A stretch of 64,000 nucleotides of DNA from Ancylostoma caninum. Taxonomy: Eukaryota; Nematoda; Chromadorea; Rhabditida; Ancylostomatidae. Below the pieces are notes generated by a model that made no database searches, had not been told where the DNA came from, and saw nothing but the letters and a program-made list of their open reading frames with translations. Of the stretch, positions 1 to 11,243 are shown piece after piece (position 1 is the stretch's first letter; every line of letters begins with the position of its first letter). A program made the translations under genes and the position numbers. The stretch lies in NCBI GenBank assembly GCA_037903475.1, contig JBAJFG010000479.1:496001-560000 (forward strand), written 5' to 3'.

Positions 1-115
1 CAGCTGTGGTAACGTCAATTCTATCTGTTTCATTGTTTCTTGCTCTTTAGTTCCGTAAATATTTATTTATTTGTGTGCATTCAATTATGCTATCTTAAGC
101 GATCAACTGTTTCAG

Positions 116-1216
116 TTACACACGTTTTGGGCAGATGATTTGAACTATAGCACAGTGACCCACCACTGGTTTTCTTCTCGCTTGTCATTCCCATACAATC
201 TGTACTACTTGGAGAAACGACGTAAACGCATACAGCGATTCCTTTCAGAGAAAAGCGTCACTGCTATTTTGAAGGATGGGTTAGAGGTAATTTTCCTCCT
301 CTGAAATTATTAAATTTATCGCTTCCATGTATATATTTCCTTTTGTGAAAGTCTTCTTGAATGTTCCCTGGGAGGTTGGGGTTTCGACTCGAGTGGTAGA
401 TTTTTGTGAGTAACAGTTGCTATTTATTGAGCCGGCGGGACCTTTGAAGTGTTTTGTGGATGGTTTTCGTCTACCCGCCGCCAGCTAGGGCAGGAAATTT
501 GTTTCATGACTCCATGCACTTGTTTTGAATTTTCTTAGTATTTGTTGCTGTTTAGGCACTGAACATGCTCTCAGCGAAGCTTGGTGATAACAAATTCTTC
601 TGTGGGAATAAGTGAGACAATAAAGTTTTGAAAAGAAATGGTTCCCTGCTGTTTTGAGCTCCCGATTTCAGACCAAGCTCTTTGGACGCATTGGTTTTCG
701 GATATCTTGCACCACTTTTACGTCTACCTCTTCCAAACGATCGGCTGCAGCTCCACTTAAGGGCATGCCCAAACTTGGTTGGTTATGCGGGATTGTACAT
801 CACTTTTCCACCTTGTTTCCTGCTATCCTGCACTCTACGCTGGATTGTCACACTGTATTGTTGTTATTCTAAGGTGCGGTTCATTGAACAAGTAGCATCT
901 ATTTATCTTCCCCCGTCTGAAGAGCAACTGCGCCTCCAGAAGGCAGAAAGGAAGATGTGGGAAAGCAGGCTACAGAAAGCAGAGAAGGCGAAGGAGGCTG
1001 AAAAGGTAATTTCTTCACAGTTTCAAACCATTGGGAAAGAACTATTCATCGTTCCGTTCATGGCATTATTTTCAGGCTGCATCAGCAGAAGCAAATCAGA
1101 CACAAGAAGACTTGCCACTACGTGATACCATCTTATTCGGACTGGGAGCCATCACGCTATCTCTCCTATTCGCTCTGCATTCTGGGATCATTCAAGCAAG
1201 TGACATAAATCCATAA
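116..1216 (+). CDS. mtx-1: Metaxin-1, C-terminal 201 residues (5 exons, 5' end outside window)
   Basis: Exons 116-286, 556-611, 672-777, 874-1005 and 1076-1216 join to 202 codons including the stop, every junction keeping phase and using GT-AG. The protein shows the metaxin signature: [16 protein letters not shown], then [14 protein letters not shown], then [20 protein letters not shown] (the GST-C-like metaxin core), [16 protein letters not shown], a Lys/Glu-rich linker, and a C-terminal hydrophobic segment (residues [18 protein letters not shown]) that fits a tail anchor. In the family, metaxin 1 sits on the cytosolic face of the mitochondrial outer membrane with metaxin 2 and SAM50, in beta-barrel protein assembly; worm MTX-1 and MTX-2 also link mitochondria to motors in neurons. 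The N-terminal thioredoxin-like half lies upstream of base 1, and bases 1-115 are intron. The intron 778-873 is 96 bp with no in-frame stop. Exon edges are read from splice consensus and family similarity, not from transcripts. Confidence 0.93.
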
Positions 1217-4200
1217 CTATTATTTTGCGCAGATCTACAGCGTGTTTGTATCAGATGCGCGACTAAGTGAAGGATAGATCGAGTTTTTCCTGTCAGAGAT
1301 AGGGCGCTCACGGCAGGCGTCTGTAGCGTGGGATTCGCATACACCGGACTTTATGGAATTTCTTTCTTTTTCCAGCTGAAGTTTGCGTTTGGCGCCTGTC
1401 TTATGCATCTAGTACAAATTAGGCTAATTACTACTCACTTCTTTGTGGTTTTTTGCGTGAACACCAGCTACACCAGAGTATAATGACATTGACCGTGAAC
1501 GGCCCAAACCTATATGAAAGATGCTGCGTAGGTTGAGGAAGACGTCATGAATCTGGTCTCAGAACGCTGCAGGTCCAGTAATACTGTTGGGTTTTCAAAT
1601 CATTTCTCTTGTTTAATCATTAACCTTAGACATCAAGTAACTAGAGGATGCCATAAAAAGGCTACACCAGTATGTGGTGGCTGTAGGGGATGTGGTAGTG
1701 AGCGATACATCATGAAACGGCCAAGACATAGCCGTAATGAGTGCAGCAGTGAGGACAAGCTGTGGATGAACTGAACTAAGATCTGATGGGATCAGCGCAG
1801 TATTGGTCGCAGGTGGAGAGCAGAAATGGGCTCCTCTGGAAAACTGATGCCGCCAGCCGGAAATTCGGAGGTGTCGATGCAATTGATGCAGTTGAAAAAA
1901 ATGGTGTTTATACAATTGATTTTAAGCAGTAAATAATTGAGAAATTCAAGAGTGCTAATAGAAATAAGGATCCATTATCGAACGCTCGTATACATTCACC
2001 CCATATCGGCCATTATTAGCTTGCTTCCGGATGTATTTTGTGGTTTTCTCCTGATTTTTTGCTCATTTGCTGGATATCATCTAGAGACCAAAATAGCTAC
2101 TCATTGACTAGGTCAACAAGCGCTGATCACTGACATTTAACGCACCTTTCCTGTCCTTTTGGGCTGTAGCGTTGTCTCTGGAAAAGCGTCGGAGTTTTTC
2201 CATGGGTGTTTCTATGGGATTCAATATCTCGCCCTCCCTCCCTCTTTCCCTGAGCGAAAGCGCTTAGTGGCTAGATGGTTGCATTATATATTTTTGTAGA
2301 ACCAGGTGCAATGAAATATTTAGAAATCGTTAGGGCTAGCAAGCGAGATTAACTTTTGTACAATCGAGAGCAGTTTACATTAGAACATTCGACCGTCCAG
2401 TTTTATATGGATATTCGCACCTATTGCTGGAATAATCTAATGTGGCTTTTTTTCAGGTCGTAGTTGAAGATGACGAGCAGGCGATTCCGGAGTGAACAAT
2501 GGCAAGAACGAGGATATTTCGCGATCTAACAGGGGAGAAGATGTGTACATCTCGATAGATTGAGTAATAGGATTTTAGGTTTTGATGTTACCTTGCTCTC
2601 TGCTCGTAACTTAGAAGTAATTTTGTCTGTGCGCCGATCGGAGCTATTCAAGAATTTATAACTAAAGCTGTGTGTTTCACAAAATTGAGAACAAGTATGC
2701 GAAGTCAGAACTTTGATTTTTTTCGTTCCCAAAACATCTAGTAAAATAGAAAAATACAGATTCCATCCATTCATTTTAGTTGTTTGCTACACTGTTATAA
2801 TGCAAGCAACAATGTGTGCCTTTTGACAAGGATTTATAGAGTTAGAGTAGAAGTGTTGTGTGTATGAAGTGTTGTGTAAATCAAAGGTCACACAAAAAAT
2901 TACACAACAACACCTTCTTCTTCTTTAGCGTTTGTCCCGTTCGTTGGTGGGATTCGCTTTCCTGACCTTCTGACGCCATTTCGCTCTGTCATGCGTTTAG
3001 TTTGGGTGTGCGCCCACATGCTTTAGATCTGCATTCATTCATTCATTCATTTATAGCATTGTAATAGTTTACAATGTGACCCTTCGCAAGAAGGTACATA
3101 AAGTCAAGTATATAGTCATGAGGAGTTACTGGAATACATAGATTTGAGAGCTTGCATAGACACTAGATCCAGCTATCGTACCACAAAGACTCTCAGTAAC
3201 AGGGTTGGTTAGTTGCATTGCTCGAAACCATTCGAATCTGACCACATCTCTTGGGTGCGGTCGAATGAAGGGACTATCGTGGGCTCCATTCCCTGCTGGT
3301 TCCTTGCCGTTACCGTCAACCAACAGTGTCATTTGCAAGTAAGAAATAGATGAGTTGATCTCAATGTTAGTATTCCAGATGCTCCTCTCGCAGATACAAT
3401 AGTTACATGAATTCATATCTAGACATCTGTGCCTTGTTTCGAGTTCACCTCCTCTTATATAAGAATATTTCGATGTTTTGGAATTCTCCCGGTATCTCTT
3501 CAATGATTTGCTTCAATGAGTAATTTTGTGACAAGGTCTTCATGTTGTCCTGTTGTCTGAAAGAGCCACCTTTTGGCAGATAGTGGAATACACTAGCCAT
3601 GCGTGGAAAAAATGATTGAGAGGAAGCATTATCTCTACAAGGGGGAAAATAGGTTTCGTTTATGTTCTGGGGAGCACCGATAAAATACCAGTCTTGTGTA
3701 TGTCCTCTGTTTCAAGTACTCTCGAGAAGGTCAATGTATTTCTTTCTATGTGGATTCCATACTGGCGAGTTATATTCCACCAGTCTGGCCGTCCGGCTAA
3801 CGCCGAACTTCCAGACTTCTACTGGTGCTCGCTTCGCTCGCATACTACACGTTGAAAGCAAAATCTGCATCCTTCTACGCAATGGATCCGCTGTAGAACA
3901 TTTTCTTCACTTCGATCGCTCTCCTGAGAAACCTTTGATCCCATAGGTGGTGGCTTTCTCCCACATGAATGAAGTTATGCTCTTCCACATGAGTAAAGTT
4001 AGTGGCCGTGAAGAATTGTGTGTAACCAATTCAGTGCAAATGTTATCTTGAAATGACTTAGGCTCAACTGATTGTTGTGGTAATTCAAGTGATAAGGGTC
4101 CACCGGTGTATATAAACGGGAAGGAAGGAGTGGTTCATTCAGACACAAACGGAATGGGAAGAGAACACGGATCTGAAAGGAAACAATGTACACCTAGGTG

Positions 4201-4282
4201 ATTTAGGTAGGAGGGTCCGCCGAAACAGGATAAGCATACCCCTCATGAAGAAATAGACCCGCCTAGCGAATTCTTATTAATT
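1217..4282. other. Gene-free stretch downstream of mtx-1
   Basis: I see no recognisable gene or complete transposon here. The longest open frame is on the minus strand at 3126-3503 (125 codons); it resembles no family I know and is not flanked by convincing splice sites. A short ATTC run lies near 3036-3050. A segment near 3884-3915 (TGTAGAACATTTTCTTCACT) recurs in slightly diverged form immediately after the minisatellite at about 5150, so part of this stretch may belong to the same repeat unit. Confidence 0.5.
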
Positions 4283-5150
4283 GTGAGAGTCGGAGCACCC
4301 TTATCACACCTTTGGAACCCGACTCCAGGCGTTTCCCCACTTTTGGACGCCGGCGCACCCTTATCACACCGTTGGACCCGACTCCAGGCGTTTCCCCACT
4401 TTTGGACGCCGGCGCACCCTTATCACATCGTTGGACCCGACTCCAGGCGTTTCCCCACTTTTGGACGCCGGCGCACCCTTACCACACCGTTGGACCCGAC
4501 TCCAGGCGTTTCCCCACTTTTGGACGCCGGCGCACCCTTATCACACCGTTGGACCCGACTCCAGGCGTTTCCCCACTTTTGGACGCCGGCGCACCCTTAT
4601 CACATCGTTGGACCCGACTCCAGGCGTTTCCCCACTTTTGGACGCCGGCGCACCCTCATCACACAGTTGGACCCGACTCCAGGCGTTTCCCCACTTTTGG
4701 ACGCCGGCGCACCCTTCCCACACAGTTGGACCCGACTCCAGGCGTTTCCCCACTTTTGGACGCCGGCGCACCCTTACCACACCGCTGGACCCGACTCCAG
4801 GCGTTTCCCCACTTTTGGACGCCGGCGCACCCTTACCACACCGTTGGACCCGACTCCAGGCGTTTCCCCACTTTTGGACGCCGGCGCACCCTCATCACAC
4901 AGTTGGACCCGACTCCAGGCGTTTCCCCACTTTTGGACGCCGGCGCACCCTTACCACACCGTTGGACCCGACTCCAGGCGTTTCCCCGCTTTTGGACGCC
5001 GGCGCACCCTCATCACACAGTTGGACCCGACTCCAGGCGTTTCCCCACTTTTGGACGTCGGCGCACCCTTACCACACCGTTGGACCCGACTCCAGGCGTT
5101 TCCCCACTTTTGGACGCCGGCGCACTCCTACAGCAACAGTGGACCCGGTG
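4283..5150. repeat. 59-bp GC-rich minisatellite, about 14 copies
   Basis: The core GACTCCAGGCGTTTCCCC recurs at 4321, 4380, 4439 and then every 59 bp to 5088. Copies differ mainly in an 11-nt block after GGCGCACCC (variants TTATCACACCG, TTATCACATCG, TTACCACACCG, TCATCACACAG). The order of variants repeats (copies 1-2 match 4-5, copies 10-11 match 12-13), which points to higher-order duplication. Since 59 is not a multiple of 3 and the unit lacks stops in any forward frame, all three plus-strand frames stay open for 240-307 codons. I read these long ORFs as by-products of the repeat, not as genes. Confidence 0.97.
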
Positions 5151-5280
5151 TAGAACACTTTCTTCACTCTAGGCCACGCCCTCGAATTTCGTTTCACACA
5201 CACTGACACACACACACACGTGACAGACAGACTAAGCCCGTTATTATAAGTCATGATTATAGGTTATACATATTCTCTAA

Positions 5281-6241
5281 AGGCAGCACCCATGATAATC
5301 TTCACCTTCGAACTTTTGAGAGTTTTCGAACCTCAGGCATTGTCCCGACAATTCTGTGATGGAAATGCTGTCAGAAACCCCGCATTTCGTGAGATATCAC
5401 AAGTATAACATCAGTTCAACGGTTCGAACCCAGCCCGCTGGTACGAGTTGACCTGCTGTGCAGAAATAGCCGTGGGGCGATGTTGGAACGAATCAGCTGT
5501 TTTCACATACAGGAAGCTCCAAATGTCCGCAGTCAAGAGGGCGTGGCCACGGCGCGGCTCCTTGATCAGACACAGGCGCTCTCTGTGCTGCCTCTGGCTT
5601 CTCTGACTCTGCAGCCAACCAGTGGCAGCATGCCGAGCGCCTGTGTCTCTGCCTAAACCCGCGTCGTGGCCACGTCCCTCTTGACTGCGGACATTTGGAG
5701 CTTCCTGTACAATCGCTCAGGTTTTCTTTGAAGAAAATTTGTTTCGCGGACTTTTCCGTACCATTCTTACAGTATTTTGGCTGCAGCTGTCTGTTTGCAT
5801 TCTAATCTTACTTTTCACCAGCTGTTTTCCCTTTTCTCTTTTCATAACATCCATTTCTTCCTATTTTGTGTGTTTGTACTATTTCTTTTGCATTCTTTCT
5901 CACATATACTCGTTTTTTCTTCGCCAGTAAGTCTGTGCAGCCCACACTTTATTTTCTTCTGATTTCTGTTTTTTTCTGACTTGAATATGCTGCAAGACCT
6001 CGAAAATATCCAAATTCGTTGAACAAATACGTGGCGATCAAGTCAGTGTTATCGACTTTTTGCCCTACCCCATGCCTGACAACTCGACCGTTTTGTTCAA
6101 TCGCAGCAAATTCAAAGTATCCGTAGTATTGTTTTCCTGTGACTTTCAAGTGGAATTGACCCTCATATTCGTGTTCTCCATGGTCGAAAACCCAAGGTTA
6201 TCTTGAAATCTTGGAGTTGAAAATTTCCGTGGGTGCTGCCT
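5281..6241. mobile_element. TTAA-flanked non-autonomous element A
   Basis: It begins AGGCAGCACCCATGA after a degraded CTAA and ends with the inverted terminus TTTCCGTGGGTGCTGCCT followed by TTAA (6242-6245). It holds no transposase frame. It carries a nested fold-back MITE at 5508-5709 and shares its right-hand TTAA with element B, which starts at the next base. Termini match elements B to G elsewhere in the window. Confidence 0.75.
5508..5709. mobile_element. Fold-back MITE (TACAGGAAGCTCCAAA family), nested in element A
   Basis: Left end TACAGGAAGCTCCAAATG and right end CATTTGGAGCTTCCTGTA are inverted copies. The complementarity continues inward through GTCCGCAGTCAAGAGGG and the GTGGCCACG blocks, so the unit can fold on itself. 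No coding capacity. Diverged relatives lie at 14367-14517 and 19660-19871. TA ends suggest Tc1/mariner-type mobilisation (inference). Confidence 0.85.
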
Positions 6242-6245
6242 TTAA

Positions 6246-6667
6246 AGGCAGCACTCACGGAAATTTTTGTATTGAAGATTTCGCGGTATATCGGTGTTTT
6301 TAGGGACGATGAACCCATCGACAACGATGAAATAGCGTGAAACACGCGGAAAACACAGAAAATGACGGCGCTAATTCATGTGTGTCCGCAGCGCGGACGA
6401 GTGTTCCGTGATGGGTCCCGCCACGGAACCCTGCAAATGATACGAATTTCACAAACACGCCCCCGCTGAACCACATGCGCACACCCTGTCAACGGCGTTA
6501 GGTGGCGCGACGGAACCCTAATGTCCAGAGCAGCAGATGTGTCCACGGTGGTATCTTCGCAGGTAGTCGGCCATTCAAGGTGTTCAACTTATTGTTGCGA
6601 TTGTCCAGCGGCCGGCTATATGGTAAGCGACTCATTTCAGAAGTGAAAATTACCGTGAGTGCTGCCT
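6246..6667. mobile_element. 422-bp TTAA MITE, element B copy 1
   Basis: Bounded by TTAA on both sides (6242-6245 and 6668-6671), with termini AGGCAGCACTCACGGAAATT and its inverse. A second copy of exactly the same length and almost the same sequence lies at 25261-25682, so this family moved or was copied recently. It has no coding capacity. TTAA target preference is typical of piggyBac-type transposases, but no such transposase is present in the window. Confidence 0.9.
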
Positions 6668-6689
6668 TTAAGCATTCTAGTGAGAATAT

Positions 6690-8030
6690 TGGCATCTTTA
6701 CTTGAGAAAATTTTCAAGGTTCGGAACGTAGTGCATTTAGCAACTGCAGTGATTTTGTTATAAAGCGATTTAACTGGAGACCTTCGTAAATCTGTATTCC
6801 CAAGTCTTTGATAATTTTAACATCCCAGTGGAGCGTTTTCCGTAAGAAAATATTCTCCTCTTGGGTTTCTTTTCCCCAAAACACAGTACGCGTCTTTTGC
6901 TCAGAGATTTTTGGCTGTCACGAGTTCATATAAACGACAAGCTTGTTTATTGCATTTTGTAGCTTTTTTGCTGCACTGTCAACCTCTTCGACTGTGTATT
7001 CGGAGGAAATCTTGATGTCGTCTGCGAACATCACCAGTCTAATATCATTCGGTAGTTCACAACTTTTCGGAAGGTCATAAATATAAGTGAGAAAAAGTCA
7101 AAAAAGAGCGAATCCATTCATGGAGATTACCACGTGTGCCGACACCATCTAACTTTCAAAGCAGCTTCTCATGAGACACAGTGTCAAAGGCCTTTGATAT
7201 GTCGTTGTACACCACACCAACAAGCCTGTTTGAAGACAATTGGTTGAACTAGCCATGAGTGCAATCTAGTAGTTGGTCACACGTGAACACTTCACTACAA
7301 AATCCAAACTGTTGAAGAGGTAGTATGTTCTCTTTGCATAGATGCGCGTTAATTTTGGCTTTTATACACCGCTCCATTATCTTCGCTGGCTGTTTTGGTG
7401 ATGGGATCTTGTTAACCGGGGTAGTGATTGACAGTTTCCAAAGGATAGGGACTGTACCGAGGCGAAGGGAAAAGTTAAAAATGTGTGCAAGGGGTACTTT
7501 AAGGGCATCACAACATTTGGGGAAAATGGCTTGCGGTATGCCATGGAAAGTGTTAGAGTATGATATCTTTAGCTTTTTGCAGACTTTCAGAACTGTTTCA
7601 GGGTAGATGGTAAAAGGACTAAAACTTCTTCGCGAGTTATTCTGTAGAGGAGGGAAATGACCATTATCGGGTGTGAAAATAGTCCGCAAAAGTTTCGCTC
7701 TTCGAAGAATCTGTAGTGAGTGCATTTCCAGGTTCGTCAAAAAGTGAGGAAAATTCCGTATTTCTTCTCATAGGCGATGCTTGATAAATCTGAAGATTTT
7801 CCCATTGTTTTTAAATAGTATGGTCCTTGTTTCACGATTTCTCGAGGGCTTTTCGATCAGTGTGGAGAGTTTGGAGGACACTTTTGCATACTTCTCCATC
7901 ACATTTCTCTTATGGAGGCGCTTAAAAAGGTAACTTCGGAATCTAAACGATCGTTTGATATGAGCTGGATAGTTTACACCTTCTCGTGTGCGCATTAGAA
8001 GGACGTGTTTGTTAACAGTGGTGGATACTG
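6690..8030 (-). mobile_element. CR1-like non-LTR retrotransposon fragment, reverse transcriptase, decayed
   Basis: Read on the minus strand, 7740-7249 gives a 163-codon open stretch. It has reverse-transcriptase-like blocks: PETVLKVCKKLK, PQAIFPKCCDALKVPLAHIF, LGTVPILWKLSITTPV (with K..SPKQPAKIMERCI following) and PLQQFGFCSEVFTCDQLLD. Further down, with frameshifts and stops, come VGVVYNDISKAFDTVSHEKL and then FADDIKISSEYTVEEVD, the catalytic (F/Y)ADD box near 7030. Upstream, ETRTILFKNNGKIFRFIK (about 7800) belongs to the same family. The copy lacks an endonuclease, has several stops and is certainly inactive. It is joined near 8030 to an RTE tail in the same orientation. Confidence 0.85.
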
Positions 8031-8034
8031 TGTG

Positions 8035-9350
8035 CGCATGCAGTGTGTCCTGCCACCGTGGCTTCGGCCGTCCCTTTGGCCGTTTTCCTGGCACCTCAAG
8101 ATCAAGGCCTACTTTGCAGACGGTGTTTATGTTGGCGCGCAGAACACGGCCGTACTATCTAACGCGGGTTTCGCGAAGCTTGTCAACAATCTTTATTTCC
8201 ATCACACCCAGGCGGTGTCCCACTTCCTTGGTGGCTCGCCAACGAGCGACGAGCCTAACGACTGCTCGATACACCTTCGACTTGAAGCGATCCGGGATCT
8301 TCTTGTCGCACAGCACTCCCTCATCGAACGCCACTTCAACCATGCAACGTTGATGCGAGCGACGACTTCATGGTCTAGGTTGCCATCGGCTGAGAGTGTT
8401 AAGCCGAGATACTTGAAATAGTCGGTTCTCGGAAGGTCATAGCCATCAATCTGAATGGTGGCGGGCTCATTCATATCGGTCGTCATATGCTCAGTCTTTT
8501 TAACGTTGAGCCGAAGACCGAGCCGCGCTAAACATTCGCTCCAGGCCAGATCGACTAATGATAGATACCGTGGCTTCTTCTCTCGATGCTTCTCGATAAT
8601 CAGTCGAGCCGCATGGATTGCATCCGTCGTTTCGCTATTGCCACTCTTACGTGGCCATTTAGATCTCCAGCTACGACGATTGTGTCTTCCAATGGTATTT
8701 CCGCAGTTTTCTCGTCAAACAACATCCAGAATTCATCCTATACCTGGTCACAACAGCCCGTCTGTGGTACATACGCCGAGAAGAAGTGAATGCGTTGATC
8801 TGCGGTGTTGAATACTTTCATAAGGCGGTCATCGAAACGCTGCACCTCGGCTATTGAGTCCCGCAAGCATTGAGAGACAACTATGCCCACACCGTTTCTG
8901 ATCTTTGGACTGCCGTTGTAGATTACTTTGAAGCCGTGACCTATGTCCTGTCCGACTTGTTAACAGACCACCTCCTTTCTTGCATTGCACACAAGTCAAT
9001 TCGACGATGGTAGAGTGCTGCTGCTAATTCAGCGGCCTGTCAACGTGCCACGTTCAAAATCGCAAGGGTGCGTCTTGGCTACGTTGTGATTCTCAGCGAT
9101 TCGCATCCTTGCATCCCCCCCCCCTCCCCCCGATGCCACCGTTTGCGAAACATCGAGGACTCTCGCATACTTTTCACACTAACCGGTGTCGAGGACCCTC
9201 GCATATTTTTCACACTAACTGGTCTCCGGAAGTGCGTGTCGTTTCCCGTGGACGCCGTAGCGTCACCGGATTTGAACCCGGGACTCGTGGGGACTTGGTG
9301 CTTTAAAGCAGCGCCTTAGGCCAGTAGGCCATCTCGCCTCTACACACAAC
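8035..9350 (-). mobile_element. RTE-type retrotransposon, internally deleted (left arm copy)
   Basis: On the minus strand from 9350 downward the order is: a tRNA-like head, an endonuclease part (GHGFKVIYNGSPKIRNGVG, FFSAYVPQTGCC, EDTIVVAGDLNGHV, an apurinic endonuclease signature), then an abrupt jump to the post-RT region (LARLGLRLNVKKTEHMTTDM, TDYFKYLGLTLSADGN, VPGKRPKGRPKPRWQDTLHA). The reverse transcriptase core between these blocks is missing, and frameshifts and stops interrupt what remains, so it cannot move by itself. The part from 8465 outward forms the left arm of the large inverted repeat; 8035-8464 lies outside it. Confidence 0.88.
9260..9338 (-). other. tRNA-like pol III head of RTE copy (left)
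   Basis: Minus strand: an A-box-like TGGCCTACTGG (9321-9331, one base off consensus) and B box GGTTCAAATCC (9268-9278) with tRNA-like spacing, around a TGCTTTAAAGCA anticodon-arm-like palindrome. T-stem and acceptor pairing are imperfect, so it is not scored as a functional tRNA. It is a mutated partner of the copy at 11165-11243. Confidence 0.7.
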
Positions 9351-10075
9351 ACAACAACACCTTGATTAAAATTTAATTCATAATTAGTATCAGTGCCCTT
9401 CTACATCTTTCACGTGAGAAGCGACTGCTCGCTTTGGGTCTGTCGCTGCGCATTGAGTTGATACAGCGGCTAATCCACATTTCGGGATGCATCGCAGTTT
9501 TTTCAGACGCGGACTGGTTCTACAAGGAAAGTTCCATCGACGGGAACAAGTGCTGTCCTGATAGTGCCAGGTCTGAGCTTCCTAGCGGCCACGAGCACGA
9601 CTTCCGATTTTAGAAATGGAGAGGAGAGCCGTTGACGGCAGAAGCTCCTGCACTTTCGGTTTAGTCATTGAAGTTCGAGATCATTTTCAGGAATTCGATT
9701 GTTGCATTAATCCTCGCGAGTACCATAGCAAACACTCCCAAATTTTGTTATGTGACATGCGCTAGTGACTCGCTGCAGTGCACGAAATGAAAACTAAAAT
9801 CGAGAAGTATAATTAGAATCCAATAAAATAAAACTATAATCACGCCAAAATCCTTTTCAAAATCCAGTAAGCTTTCGGCGCTATGCTTTGAATAAACTAC
9901 TGAAAAAGAAGCTCTCATTACACGCTGATCACAAAGATATAAATACCTTCTTTAATGCCATGAAACAAGGGAAAAATTTTTCTAAAATTTTGGTCCGCAG
10001 TTTCATGAGTCTTTCTAAATATCAAGAATTGAGGAGTATTCAGTGATGCAACGTAGATCGTTCTTCCAAGCAATA

Positions 10076-10224
10076 TCAAATGATTGGGAGCAGATATTCA
10101 CCTACACGTTCATTAAGATGGAAAGGGCCAACGCGCATCCCAAAATTGTCAAATGATTGGGAGCAGATATTCAGCTACAAGTCCATTAAGATGAAAAGGG
10201 CCAGCGCGCATCACAAAATTGCCA
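10076..10224. repeat. 74-bp tandem duplication in palindrome spacer
   Basis: TCAAATGATTGGGAGCAGAT starts at 10076 and again at 10150. The two units share the AAGATG..AAGGGCCA.CGCGCATC block with a few substitutions. It sits at the centre of the large inverted repeat and breaks the perfect hairpin. Confidence 0.9.
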
Positions 10225-11164
10225 CAGGGTGCGCTATAAGTTCTGGCAGGCCATATTTAGTACCGCGAAAGCAGCTGAATTCAACGTAATGGCATGATCT
10301 ATGTGGCCACACCAAGCCAACTCAATAACAACTCAAATAAACGATCGAATTAGAAATCTGACTCCATTTGTTTGAAGTTCAGCGTGTGATGAGAGCTTCT
10401 TTGTTAGTAGTTTATTCAAAGCATAGCGATTGCTTGGAAGAACGATCTACGTTGCATCACTGAATACTCCTCAATTCTTGATATTTAGAAAGACTCATGA
10501 AACTGCGGACCAAAATTTTAGAAAAATTTTTCCCTTGTTTCATGGCATTAAAGAAGGTATTTATATCTTTGTGATCAGCGTGTAATGAGAGCTTCTTTTT
10601 CAGTAGTTTATTCAAAGCATAGCGCCGAAAGCTTACTGGATTTTGAAAAGGATTTTGGCGTGATTATAGTTTCATTTTATTGGATTCTAATTATACTTCT
10701 CGATTTTAGTTTTCGTTCCGTGCACTGCAGCGAGTCACTAGCGCAGGTCACATAACAAAATTTGGGAGTGTTTGCTATGGTACTCGCGAGGATTAATGCA
10801 ACAATCGAATTCCTGAAAATGATCTCGAACTTCAATGACTAAACCGAAAGTGCAGGAGCTTCTGCCGTCAACGGCTCTCCTCTCCATTTCTAAAATCGGA
10901 AGTCGTGCTCGTGGCCGCTAGGAAGCTCAGACCTGGCACTATCAGGACAGCACTTGTTCCCGTCGATGGAACTTTCCTTGTAGAACCAGTCCGCGTCTGA
11001 AAAAACTGCGATGCATCCCGAAATGTGGATTAGCCGCTGTATCAACTCACTGCGCAGCGACAGACCCAAAGCGAGCAGTCGCTTCTCACGTGAAAGATGT
11101 AGAAGGGCACTGGTACTAATTATGAGTTAAATTTTAATCAAAGTGTTGTTGTGTTGTGTGTAGA

Positions 11165-11243
11165 GGCGAGATGGCCTAGTGGCCTAAGGCGCTGCTTTAA
11201 AGCACCAAGTCCCCACGAGTCCCGGGTTCAAATCCGGTGACGC
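11165..11243 (+). other. tRNA-Leu/Ser-like pol III head of RTE copy (right)
   Basis: Perfect A box TGGCCTAGTGG (11172-11182) and a good B box GGTTCAAATCC (11225-11235). The D arm, AAGGCGCTG and the long variable arm resemble class II tRNAs (Leu/Ser). The anticodon arm is replaced by the palindrome TGCTTTAAAGCA, and the T stem has mismatches, so it is a tRNA-derived promoter rather than a tRNA. Position at the 5' side of the RTE ORF suggests a SINE-like head fused to, or inserted before, the RTE. Confidence 0.75.

Noticed and set aside
4283..5206. Three overlapping ORFs of 240-307 codons
   Set aside because: They are the three frames of a 59-bp tandem repeat without stops; no splice sites or domain structure.
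11165..11243. Functional tRNA-Leu gene
   Set aside because: A and B boxes are good but the T stem, acceptor stem and anticodon loop do not form properly.
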